From assembly GCA_035513995.1 (NCBI GenBank), contig DATKBL010000119.1, forward strand, positions 1 to 28,839: a DNA stretch of 28,839 nt. The letters run 5' to 3'. The notes beneath the pieces are model-generated. The model saw nothing but the letters and a program-made list of their open reading frames with translations. It searched no databases and had not been told where the DNA came from. Both the position numbers and the translations under genes were made by a program. The DNA comes from DASUTW01 sp035513995 (lineage in GTDB: Bacteria > Actinomycetota > UBA4738 > CALAEC01). Below, in pieces: positions 14,069-20,255 of the stretch (the first letter of the stretch is position 1; the number at the start of each line of letters is the position of its first letter).

Positions 14069-14914
14069 TCAGCCGCGAAGGACCGGCTGGGCGAGGCAGG
14101 TGGGTCCGCCGTCGCCCTTCCGGCAGAGGTCGTCCCCGCGGTAGACGGTGACGTCGACCCCCGCCCCCTCCATGCGCCGACGGGTCTCGGAGCTCCCCTC
14201 CAGCGCGAGCGCGACCCGCGGCGCGAGGGCCAGCACGTTGGCGCCCTGGGAGTCGACCTCCTCCTCCGGGACCTCGACGACCTCGATCCCCCGGTCGACC
14301 AGCATCGCCATCAGCCGGATCGGGAGGAGCGGAGGGAAGGCCACCGCGAGGTCCGCGTCGAGGAGACTGATCAGCGACAGGAGGTGCAGGATCACGCTCG
14401 AGCCGCGGTGGTGGGGAAGGTCGACCGCGATCACCTCGACGCCCGGGAGCAGGTCGCGGAGCGCCCCGATCCCGGCGTCGTTCGTACGGTAGGAGCGCCC
14501 GGCGACGAGGGTCCGCTCGTCGAGCCAGAGGAGGTCACCCCCCTCCGCCGTCCCGGGCGCCTCGAGGCGTCCCACGACCGGCACGCCCGCCAACTCGAGA
14601 TCCTTGCCGATCGCGTCGGGCTCCCCCCGCCGGCCCTCCTTCCCCGGGCGGAGCAGGATGGCCCCTCGTTCGGTCACGAGCGCCGTGTCGCAGGCGTAGA
14701 TCGCGTCGCAGTTCCCCGGAACGGGGGTCTCGCCCAGGATCACCTCGGCGCCGGAGGCCCCGAGCGCCTCGCGGTAGGCCTCGTGCTCGCGGGCCATCGT
14801 GTCGAGGTCGGGCTCCGCGCGCCACCCGTACTCGCGCCAGCCCGTGGTCTCGACGGGAGGCCGGACGAGCACGCGCCTGAGGGGGGCCGTGGCGGAGCGC
14901 GCTCCGAAGGTCAT
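14069..14914 (-). CDS. Dimethylarginine dimethylaminohydrolase-like amidinotransferase-fold protein
   Basis: Member of the guanidino-group-modifying superfamily (DDAH, arginine deiminase). Such enzymes hydrolyse methylated arginine or related guanidines with a Cys nucleophile. Visible features of the 281-residue protein are the N-terminal strand RRVLVRPP, GNCDAIYACDTALVTERGAI with LLRPGKEGRRGE, EGGDLLWLDERTLVAG, an active-site-type His in ILHLLSLIS, VDSQGANVLAL, and the C-terminal nucleophile in GGPTCLAQPVLR (Cys273). This is close to actinobacterial DDAH. The exact substrate cannot be told. The shorter ATG is chosen because TATCAT (14921-14926) lies six bases upstream, which indicates a leaderless mRNA, and the fold begins right after it. 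It separates yraN from comM, which are usually adjacent. Confidence 0.88.
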   Translation of the reverse strand: MTFGARSATAPLRRVLVRPPVETTGWREYGWRAEPDLDTMAREHEAYREALGASGAEVILGETPVPGNCDAIYACDTALVTERGAILLRPGKEGRRGEPDAIGKDLELAGVPVVGRLEAPGTAEGGDLLWLDERTLVAGRSYRTNDAGIGALRDLLPGVEVIAVDLPHHRGSSVILHLLSLISLLDADLAVAFPPLLPIRLMAMLVDRGIEVVEVPEEEVDSQGANVLALAPRVALALEGSSETRRRMEGAGVDVTVYRGDDLCRKGDGGPTCLAQPVLRG

Positions 14915-14920
14915 CGGCCG

Positions 14921-14926
14921 ATGATA
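14921..14926 (-). promoter_or_regulatory. -10 box of the DDAH-like gene, leaderless
   Basis: TATCAT on the minus strand is followed by CGGCCG and then the ATG. A possible -35 TTGCTC lies 15 bases upstream, at the edge of acceptable spacing. The six-base distance to ATG implies transcription starting at or next to the start codon. Confidence 0.5.
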
Positions 14927-14958
14927 CGCACTTGACCCGCGGAGCAAGCGACGACCGT

Positions 14959-15312
14959 CTAGAACGCGTCCTCGAACACGTGCACCCGCGGGGCCCCGGC
15001 GCGGTCGACCACCACGCTGGCCACGTCGAACCGGCAGGCCTGGGGCCTGGCCCGGGTCGCGACGAGGAACGCCTCGGCCACCGTACGCACCTTGCGCTGC
15101 TTGGCCGGGGTCACGGCGTCGAAGGGGCGGGCCACCGCCGAGGCCCGGGCCTTCACCTCGCAGAAGACAAGGGTGCCGCCGCGCTCGACCACGAGGTCAA
15201 GCTCGCCCACGCGACAGCGCCAGTTCCGAGCGACAAGCCGGTACCCGCGGTCGCGGTAGAGATGCCAGGCCGCCCGCTCGCCCTCGTGCCAGACGCGGTC
15301 CCTGCTCCGCAT
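14959..15312 (-). CDS. yraN: YraN/UPF0102 family predicted endonuclease-fold protein
   Basis: Small restriction-endonuclease-fold protein of unknown physiological role, usually next to rnhB, comM and dprA in Actinomycetota. The 117-residue protein shows the nuclease core: GERAAWHLYRDRGYRLVARNWR, then GELDLVVERGGTLVFCEVKAR (the E-LD-V-EVK catalytic pattern), then KQRKVRTVAEAFL, and RFDVASVVV. All conserved acidic and Lys positions are present. The ATG is six bases from a -10 hexamer CATGCT in a damage-type promoter, with no ribosome site, so it is probably leaderless. It is separately transcribed from the DDAH-like gene that follows. Confidence 0.93.
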   Translation of the reverse strand: MRSRDRVWHEGERAAWHLYRDRGYRLVARNWRCRVGELDLVVERGGTLVFCEVKARASAVARPFDAVTPAKQRKVRTVAEAFLVATRARPQACRFDVASVVVDRAGAPRVHVFEDAF

Positions 15313-15318
15313 GCGGGA

Positions 15319-15341
15319 AGCATGCCGTGGGGGTCCGACAC
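15319..15341 (-). promoter_or_regulatory. RecA-NDp-like promoter of yraN, leaderless
   Basis: Minus strand: GTGTCGGAC, eight bases (CCCCACGG), then CATGCT, with six bases to the yraN ATG. The -10 has C in place of the first T; spacing and the upstream GTTC equal those at comM. The spacer differs, so the repeated part is the 15-base -35 region rather than a long duplication. Confidence 0.6.
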
Positions 15342-15346
15342 GAACG

Positions 15347-15652
15347 TCAGTCGCCGGACGGGGGCTCCGGCTTGGCGATCTCCTCGATGTTGACGTCCTG
15401 AGTCGTCAGGACCCGGACGCGCTCCACGAACCGCGCCGGGCGGTGCATGTCCCAGACCCAGGCGTCGGTGAGGTTGATCTCGATCAGGAACTCCCCGGTG
15501 TCGGTGTGACGCGCCACGTCCACCTCGTTGGCGAGGTAGAAGCGGCGGTCGGTCTCGACGACGTAGCGGAACATCGGGAGGACGTCGCGATACTCGCGAT
15601 AGAGCTGGAGCTCCATCTCGGTCTCGTAGCGCTCGAGTTCCTCGCCGCTCAA
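15347..15652 (-). CDS. DUF2469 family protein, TTG start
   Basis: Small cytosolic protein of unknown function that is close to a marker for Actinomycetota and nearly always follows rnhB. The 101-residue sequence matches the family throughout: MSGEELERYETEMELQLYREYRDV, VVETDRRFYLANEVDV, FLIEINLTDAWVWDMHRPARFV and VRVLTTQDVNIEE. The start is TTG and overlaps the rnhB stop (TTGA); a GGAGG lies four bases upstream, so the start is well supported and coupled. The tail (KPEPPSGD) is short and variable. Confidence 0.95.
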   Translation of the reverse strand: MSGEELERYETEMELQLYREYRDVLPMFRYVVETDRRFYLANEVDVARHTDTGEFLIEINLTDAWVWDMHRPARFVERVRVLTTQDVNIEEIAKPEPPSGD

Positions 15653-16314
15653 TCGTCCTCCCCCTCGTGGCCATTATGCTCCTCGAACCTCGGGAACAGC
15701 GAGGCCTGCCCGACGCCCTTGAAGGACAGCCGGTGGATCGGGGTGGGGCCGTGGCGCTCCAGCGCCTCCCAGTGCCTGCGGGTCCCGTACCCCCGGTTCG
15801 TGTCGAAGCCGTAGTCGGGGAAGCGGCGATGGTATCGCTCCATCGTCCGGTCCCGGGTCACCTTCGCCACGATCGAGGCCGCCGCGACCGTCCCGTTCAG
15901 GGCGTCCCCGCCCTTCATGGCGAGGCACGGGACGTCCATCCGTCCCACGGGGAACCCGTCGGTGAGCACGTACTCCGGCTCGACCTCGAGCGTTCGGATC
16001 GCCCGGCGGAGCAGCCTCAGGTTCGTCCGGTGGAGACCCTCGCGGTCGATCCGCCCCGGCATAGCGCGGCAGATCGCCACCGCGAGCGCGGCCTCGAGGA
16101 TCCTCGGGTAGACCGCGGCGCGCTGGAGAGGGGTCAGGAGCTTGGAGTCGTCCACGCCGTCGAGGTCGAAATCCTCGGGGAGGATCACCGCCGCGGCGAC
16201 GAGCGGGCCGGCGAGCGCGCCACGCCCCGCCTCGTCCACGCCCGCGAGGAGCCGGAACCCCCGCTCGCGCAGACGCCGCTCGTACCGGTTGGTCAGTCTC
16301 CCGCGCCGAGCCAC
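15649..16314 (-). CDS. rnhB: Ribonuclease HII
   Basis: Removes ribonucleotides and RNA-DNA hybrids; cytosolic. Visible motifs are GVDEAGRGALAGPLVAAAVIL (Asp27, Glu28 with the start used here), DDSKLLTP, ALNGTVAAASIVAKVTRDR with the third acidic residue region, YGFDTNRGYGTRRHWEALERHG and the C-terminal HRLSF. The protein has 221 residues, near the family norm. I prefer the GTG at 16314, with GAGG five bases before it, over the GTG at 16335, which has no ribosome site; both overlap the end of lepB. It is part of the rplS-lepB-rnhB-DUF2469 group. Confidence 0.95.
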   Translation of the reverse strand: MARRGRLTNRYERRLRERGFRLLAGVDEAGRGALAGPLVAAAVILPEDFDLDGVDDSKLLTPLQRAAVYPRILEAALAVAICRAMPGRIDREGLHRTNLRLLRRAIRTLEVEPEYVLTDGFPVGRMDVPCLAMKGGDALNGTVAAASIVAKVTRDRTMERYHRRFPDYGFDTNRGYGTRRHWEALERHGPTPIHRLSFKGVGQASLFPRFEEHNGHEGEDD

Positions 16315-17039
16315 TCGAACCTCGAGGGGGGCCACAGGATCACGAACGCCTTCCCCACGATCTTCTCCCTCGGGACCGGCCCCACCGCCTGGGACCTGGA
16401 GTCCTGCGAGTTGGCTCGATTGTCGCCCATCATGAAGTACGTGTCAGGCGGAACGGTATACGGACCGTAGTCGGAGCGGTCGCGGTTCCGCTCGAGATAA
16501 GGCTCCTGGAGCCGCGTGCCGTTGACGAACACGCGCCCCCCGCGCACTTCTATCGTGTCGCCGGGAACCCCGATCACCCTCTTGATGAAGTCCTTGTTCG
16601 GGTCGACCGAGAAGCCCAGCCCCTCCGTGATCCAGTGCCAGACGGCCGACAGGAGGTTCCGGTCCTCCTCCTGGAGCCTGGGGTTCTCGAACACCACGAT
16701 CTCGCCCCGCCTCGGGTCGCGGACGCTGAGGATCAGCTTGTTGACGAGGACGCGGTCGCCGTCACGGAGCGTCGGCACCATCGACTCCGAGGGGATGTAG
16801 AAGGCCTGCACGAGGAACGACTTGATCAGGAGCGCCAGGACCAGAGCGATGATGATGAGGCCGGGAAGCTCCTTCAGGAAGGAGAGCGGGCCGCGATGCT
16901 CCTCCTCGGGCGGGCCGCCCGAGAACGACTCCGCGCTCCGGTCCTGCGGTAGCTCCTCGGTGTGCTGAACGGGGCTGGCGGGCGCCACCGGGACGGTGGG
17001 GTCGTCCGCGCGTCCGGGACGGTCGCTCGGGGAAGCCAC
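16293..17039 (-). CDS. lepB: Signal peptidase I
   Basis: Membrane-bound serine protease that removes signal peptides from exported proteins on the outer face of the membrane. The 248-residue protein has a 50-residue hydrophilic cytosolic start, one membrane helix (LIIIALVLALLIKSFLVQAF), then the catalytic domain. The nucleophile is Ser86 in PSESMVPT, the base is Lys153 in IKRVIGVPGD, and GDNRANSQDSR forms the conserved box E. The GTG start lies two bases after the rplS stop, so the two genes are coupled. Some Actinomycetota carry several copies; only one is seen here. Confidence 0.96.
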   Translation of the reverse strand: MASPSDRPGRADDPTVPVAPASPVQHTEELPQDRSAESFSGGPPEEEHRGPLSFLKELPGLIIIALVLALLIKSFLVQAFYIPSESMVPTLRDGDRVLVNKLILSVRDPRRGEIVVFENPRLQEEDRNLLSAVWHWITEGLGFSVDPNKDFIKRVIGVPGDTIEVRGGRVFVNGTRLQEPYLERNRDRSDYGPYTVPPDTYFMMGDNRANSQDSRSQAVGPVPREKIVGKAFVILWPPSRFEWLGAGD

Positions 17040-17041
17040 GC

Positions 17042-17596
17042 TCAGGCTTCGGCCTTCTCCGCGGCGTCGGCCTCCGGCTCGGCGTCGTCCGGCTCCTGCT
17101 CGGGCTCGGGCTCGGGCTCCTGCTCGGGCTCGGTTGCCGCCTCGGCCTCGGCGACCTCGGCCTCGGCGACCTCGGCCTCGGCGCGCGCCCGCTCCTCCTC
17201 CTCGAGCTCGGTGACCCTCCGGGCCTCATCGGCGGCGAGCGCATCGGCGGCCGCCCCTCGGAGCTCCCGGATCCGGGCCCGCTTCCCGCGCCGCTCGCGC
17301 AGGTAGTAGAGCTTGGCCCGGCGGACGTCGCCGCGCGAGACGATCTCGATCTTCGAGATCGTCGGCGAGTGCACCGGGAAGGTCCGCTCGACCCCGACCC
17401 CGAAGGACACCTTGCGGACGGTGAACGTCTCCCGCAGCCCCCCGCCCTTGCGGCGGAGGACGACTCCCTGGAACGCCTGAACGCGCTCACGGCCGGCCTC
17501 CACGACGCGGACGAGCACCTTGACGGTGTCGCCCGGCCGGAAGACGGGGACGTCCCTGCGCAGGCGAGGCTTCTCGACGAGATCGGTCTTGTTCAC
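17042..17596 (-). CDS. rplS: Large ribosomal subunit protein bL19 with acidic Glu/Ala tail
   Basis: Sits at the 30S-50S interface of the ribosome. Residues 1-112 are standard bL19 (FRPGDTVKVLVRVVEAGRERVQAFQGVVL, FTVRKVSFGVGVERTFPVHSPTI and GDVRRAKLYYLRERRGKRARI). Residues 113-184 are an extra acidic tail, first helical (ALAADEARRVTELEEEERARA), then Glu-Pro repeats. A usual bL19 ends near residue 115. The GTG start has AGGAG six bases upstream. The gene has its own leader of about 60 bases after trmD. Confidence 0.97.
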   Translation of the reverse strand: MNKTDLVEKPRLRRDVPVFRPGDTVKVLVRVVEAGRERVQAFQGVVLRRKGGGLRETFTVRKVSFGVGVERTFPVHSPTISKIEIVSRGDVRRAKLYYLRERRGKRARIRELRGAAADALAADEARRVTELEEEERARAEAEVAEAEVAEAEAATEPEQEPEPEPEQEPDDAEPEADAAEKAEA

Positions 17597-17626
17597 GGGA
17601 AACTCCTACAGGTCGCGCGGCCGCTC

Positions 17627-17632
17627 ATGATA
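17627..17632 (-). promoter_or_regulatory. Candidate -10 box of rplS-lepB-rnhB-DUF2469
   Basis: TATCAT on the minus strand, with a TAG directly before it, lies 30 bases before the rplS GTG in the only sizeable gap between trmD and rplS. No good -35 is seen. Confidence 0.35.
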
Positions 17633-17656
17633 CTACGCTCGGGCCGGGATCCCCGG

Positions 17657-18325
17657 TCAGTCTCCGAGGAGGTCGGGCCGGTTTCGGCGCGTCTTCTCCT
17701 CGGCGGCGGCGCGGCGCCACTCCTCGATCGCCGCGTGGTTGCCGGATCGAAGCGTCTCGGGCACCTCCATCCCGCGGAACTCCGCGGGGCGGGTGTAGTG
17801 CGGGTGGTCCAGCATCCCCTCCTCGAACGACTCGCGCTCGAGCGACTCCTCGCGCCCCACCACCCCGGGCACGAGACGGGTGATCGCTTCGATCAGCACC
17901 AGCGCCGGCAGCTCGCCACCGGAGAGCACGTAGTCGCCGATCGAGATCTCCTCGGCGGGCAGGCCGAGGGCCACGCGCTCGTCCACGCCCTCGTAGCGGC
18001 CCGCGATCAACAGGAGGTGGGGCTCGGGGGCCAGCTCGCGGGCGACGGCCTGGTCGAGCCGGCGTCCCGCCGGCGAGAGCAGGATCGCGCGGGGCGAGCC
18101 GCCGACGGCCTCGGCCGCCGCGAAGATCGGCTCGGGCTTCATCACCATCCCCGGGCCGCCGCCGAAGGACTCGTCGTCGACCTGGCGATGCCTGTCCTCG
18201 GTGTGGTCGCGCAGGTCGTGGACGCGGACCTCCACGAGCCCCGCCTCGATCGCCTTGCCCAGCAGGCTCTCCCGGAGGGGGCCCTCCAGGATCCCGGGAA
18301 AGATCGTCAGGACGTCGATCCGCAC
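17657..18325 (-). CDS. trmD: tRNA (guanosine(37)-N1)-methyltransferase
   Basis: Methylates G37 of tRNAs to prevent frameshifting, using S-adenosylmethionine; a SPOUT trefoil-knot enzyme. The 222-residue protein begins with MRIDVLTIFPG. Conserved boxes are HTEDRHRQVDDESFGGGPGMVMKPEP, LLIAGRYEGVDERV, EISIGDYVLSGGELPALVLIEAITRLVPGV, and HPHYTRPAEF. The start is GTG with one base between it and the rimM stop, and GGAGG lies inside the end of rimM. The gene order rimM-trmD-rplS is canonical. Confidence 0.97.
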   Translation of the reverse strand: MRIDVLTIFPGILEGPLRESLLGKAIEAGLVEVRVHDLRDHTEDRHRQVDDESFGGGPGMVMKPEPIFAAAEAVGGSPRAILLSPAGRRLDQAVARELAPEPHLLLIAGRYEGVDERVALGLPAEEISIGDYVLSGGELPALVLIEAITRLVPGVVGREESLERESFEEGMLDHPHYTRPAEFRGMEVPETLRSGNHAAIEEWRRAAAEEKTRRNRPDLLGD

Positions 18326-18326
18326 C

Positions 18327-18833
18327 TCAGGCCTCCTCGAGCAGACCGGGGATGTCGCGGATCACCACGCGGCGGCCTTCAAGGTCCACCTCGAGGACCA
18401 CCTCCTTCACGGCGGGGATCATCCCTCGCTCGGTGACCCACAGGTCGTTCGCGGGGTTGCGCAAGACCTCCGAGATCGCGCCGACGCGAACGCCGGCCTC
18501 GGTGAAGACCTCGCATCCCTCGAGGTCGTGCGGCCAGTAGGAGTCCTCTGGGAGGTCGGGCAGATTCTCGGCCGCGACGAACAGGATCGCCCCGCGGAGC
18601 TCCTCGGCGGCGGTCCGGTCCTCGACACCCTCGAACCCGATCAGGAACCTCCGCTGGTGCGGACGGGAGGTGGACACGGTGAGCTCGCCGGTGTCGCTCA
18701 CGAGGACGGTGCCCGGGGCGAACCGCTCCGGGGTGTCGGTGAGGGGCTCGACGGAGACCTCTCCTCGGAGCCCGTGGGGCTTGCCGACGCGGCCCACCGC
18801 CAGGAGGTCGTCGGTCTCGCGATCCGGGGCCAT
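18327..18833 (-). CDS. rimM: Ribosome maturation factor RimM
   Basis: Assists assembly of the 30S head and 16S rRNA processing. The 168-residue protein has the N-terminal RimM barrel (LLAVGRVGKPHGLRGEVSVEPLTDTPERF) and the C-terminal PRC-barrel-like part (YWPHDLEGCEVFTEAGVRVGAISEVLRNPANDLWVTE, then AVKEVVLEVDLEGRRVVIRDIPGLLE). No strong ribosome site is visible before the ATG; the start is fixed by the family's N-terminal motif. It lies between khpA and trmD in the rpsP operon. Confidence 0.95.
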   Translation of the reverse strand: MAPDRETDDLLAVGRVGKPHGLRGEVSVEPLTDTPERFAPGTVLVSDTGELTVSTSRPHQRRFLIGFEGVEDRTAAEELRGAILFVAAENLPDLPEDSYWPHDLEGCEVFTEAGVRVGAISEVLRNPANDLWVTERGMIPAVKEVVLEVDLEGRRVVIRDIPGLLEEA

Positions 18834-18846
18834 GGCCCGGCCGGGC

Positions 18847-19107
18847 TCAGTCCTCGTCGTCGGGCTCGGAGAGCTCGTCGACGATGTCGACGGTCGCCCG
18901 GACCCCCTCGCGGGTCCCGACCGCTCGGATCAGCTGCCGGAGGGCCCTCGCCACCCGGCCGTTCTTCCCGATGACCTTGCCCATGTCGTCGGGGGCCGTG
19001 GTCAGCTCGATCACGACCGTGCCGTCGTCCTCCTCGAACTCCTCCGTGCGGACCTCGTCCGGCTCGTCGACGAGGCTCTTGGCGACGTACTCCACGACCT
19101 CGAGCAT
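18847..19107 (-). CDS. khpA: KhpA-type KH-domain RNA-binding protein
   Basis: Small cytosolic RNA-binding protein, known in Gram-positive bacteria to act with KhpB in cell-size and RNA control, usually encoded after rpsP. The 86-residue product has a single type-II KH domain with the loop VIGKNGRVARALRQLIRAVG and the N-terminal MLEVVEYVAKSLVDEPDEV. The C-terminus is acidic (SEPDDED). The ATG overlaps the rpsP stop as TGATG, so I prefer it to the GTG one codon upstream. Confidence 0.94.
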   Translation of the reverse strand: MLEVVEYVAKSLVDEPDEVRTEEFEEDDGTVVIELTTAPDDMGKVIGKNGRVARALRQLIRAVGTREGVRATVDIVDELSEPDDED

Positions 19108-19616
19108 CACTCGGGCTTCTCCTCGGCCTCTTCGGCGGGGGCTTCCTCCGCCTCGGCCTCGGGCTCAGCCTGGGCCTCTTCGGCCGGTGCTTCCTCGGCC
19201 GGTGCTTCCTCGGCCGGTGCTTCCTCGGCCGGTGCTTCCTCGGCCGGTGCTTCCTCGGCCGGTGCTTCCTCGGCGGGCTCCTGGGCCTCTGCCTCAGCCG
19301 CGGCCTGGGCCTTCTTCGAGGGTTTCTCCTCGTCGGGCGGCGGCGGGACCGGTGTGCCGGGCCCGCCCTCGAACCTGTCCCAGACGCCGGTCTTCTCGAG
19401 AAGTACCCGGACCGGCTGGGTGGGCTGTGCGCCGTTCTGGAGCCAGTGCATCGCACGCTCCTCGTCGATCTCGATGAGCGAGGGGTGCTCGAGCGGGTGG
19501 TACTTCCCGATGTTCTCGATGAAGCGGCCGTCGCGCGGGCTGCGCGAGTCGGCGACCACTACGCGGAAGAAGGGCCGCTTCTTCGCCCCCATCCGCATCA
19601 GCCTGATCTTGACCAT
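19107..19616 (-). CDS. rpsP: Small ribosomal subunit protein bS16 with long repeat tail
   Basis: Structural protein of the 30S subunit body. Residues 1-82 are standard bS16 (VKIRLMRMGAKKRPFFRVVVADSRSPRDGRFIE, then GKYHPLEHPSLIEID and WLQNGAQPTQPVR). Residues 90-169 are an Ala/Glu/Pro-rich acidic tail built around a perfect 5-residue unit (APAEE), so the protein is about twice the normal size. The ATG is preceded by GGAGAGGT; an upstream in-frame extension of 38 residues is not conserved-looking and is rejected. It heads the rpsP-khpA-rimM-trmD operon. Confidence 0.97.
   Translation of the reverse strand: MVKIRLMRMGAKKRPFFRVVVADSRSPRDGRFIENIGKYHPLEHPSLIEIDEERAMHWLQNGAQPTQPVRVLLEKTGVWDRFEGGPGTPVPPPPDEEKPSKKAQAAAEAEAQEPAEEAPAEEAPAEEAPAEEAPAEEAPAEEAPAEEAQAEPEAEAEEAPAEEAEEKPE
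19186..19275. repeat. Six tandem 15-bp repeats in the bS16 tail
   Basis: Unit GGTGCTTCCTCGGCC on the plus strand, five identical copies and a sixth ending in G. It encodes the repeated Ala-Pro-Ala-Glu-Glu pentapeptide. The near-perfect DNA identity, rather than only peptide similarity, points to recent expansion or slippage. Confidence 0.97.
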
Positions 19617-19667
19617 GCACCTCTCCTGATCGGGTCGCCCGGACGCGAAGGGATCTCGCGCGGGTCC

Positions 19668-19690
19668 GTGTCGTACCCTCAGGATAGCGT
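19668..19690 (+). promoter_or_regulatory. RecA-NDp-like promoter of the Uma2-family gene
   Basis: Plus strand: GTGTCGTAC, eight bases (CCTCAGGA), then TAGCGT, 23 bases before the ATG at 19714. It is the fourth member of the element and the only one on this strand. It differs from the others by T in place of G in the -35 (TGTCGT). Confidence 0.55.
19681..19686 (-). promoter_or_regulatory. Candidate -10 box of the rpsP operon
   Basis: TATCCT on the minus strand, about 65 bases before the rpsP ATG. It overlaps by two bases the -10 of the divergent Uma2-gene promoter, so the two could not be occupied by polymerase at the same time. No clear -35. Confidence 0.35.
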
Positions 19691-19713
19691 TTCGACCTGT
19701 GGAGCGACGAGCG

Positions 19714-20252
19714 ATGCCGAAACGGTTCACCTACGCCGACCTCCTGGAGCGGTTCCCGCAGGAGACGAATCGCCGCATCGAGCTCATCGACGGCGAGCTG
19801 CTGATGCCCCGGCGCCGAGCGTCCGCCACCAAGAGGTGGTCATGAGGATCGGCGTGCGGCTCTCGCTCCACGGCGAGCGTCAGGGCGGCCTGGTGCTCGC
19901 CTCTCCTATGGACGTGCTGCTGACCGAAGGGGACGTGGTCCAGCCCGACGTGCTCTACCTGCTGCCCGAGCACGCGAAGGGGGTGGAGCGGCCGCTGACG
20001 AGGCTCGACCTCGCCGTCGAGGTGTCCTCGCCCAGCACTCACCGCACCGACACGGTCCTCAAGCGGGACCTCTACCAGCGGCACGGCGTGCCCGAGTACT
20101 GGTTCGTCGACCTGGCAACCGACCGGATCCACGTCCACCGGCTGGAAGGTGGCCGCTATCCCGATCCAGAGGTGCTGGGGCCCCAGGACGTGCTCACGAC
20201 ACCCCTGCTCCCGGGCTTCTCGGCCCGAGTCGACGACCTCCTCGCTCTCTGA
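19714..20252 (+). pseudogene. Uma2 family putative restriction-endonuclease-fold gene, frameshifted
   Basis: Uma2 (DUF820) proteins have a PD-(D/E)XK nuclease fold and are expanded in some bacteria; their role is unknown. The first frame from the ATG encodes KRFTYADLLERFPQETN and RRIELIDGELLM, the typical N-terminus, and stops at 19845. The rest lies in another frame: APSVRHQEVVMRIG, VVQPDVLYLL, LDLAVEVSSPST (catalytic-type Glu), YQRHGVPEYWFVDL, and the end at 20252. The frame switch falls within the run of four C after GAGCTGCTGATG (about 19804-19807); one extra C would restore a continuous protein of about 179 residues. This is one lost base, either a true mutation or a sequencing error. 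The stop converges with ffh, three bases away. Confidence 0.85.
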
Positions 20253-20255
20253 CCC

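Noticed and set aside
12199..14151. Plus-strand frame of 650 residues
   Set aside because: It covers comM and dprA, which carry full family motifs; no recognisable protein pattern in the antisense.
19186..19275. Repeat array as a CRISPR
   Set aside because: Units are directly adjacent with no spacers, and they encode part of bS16.
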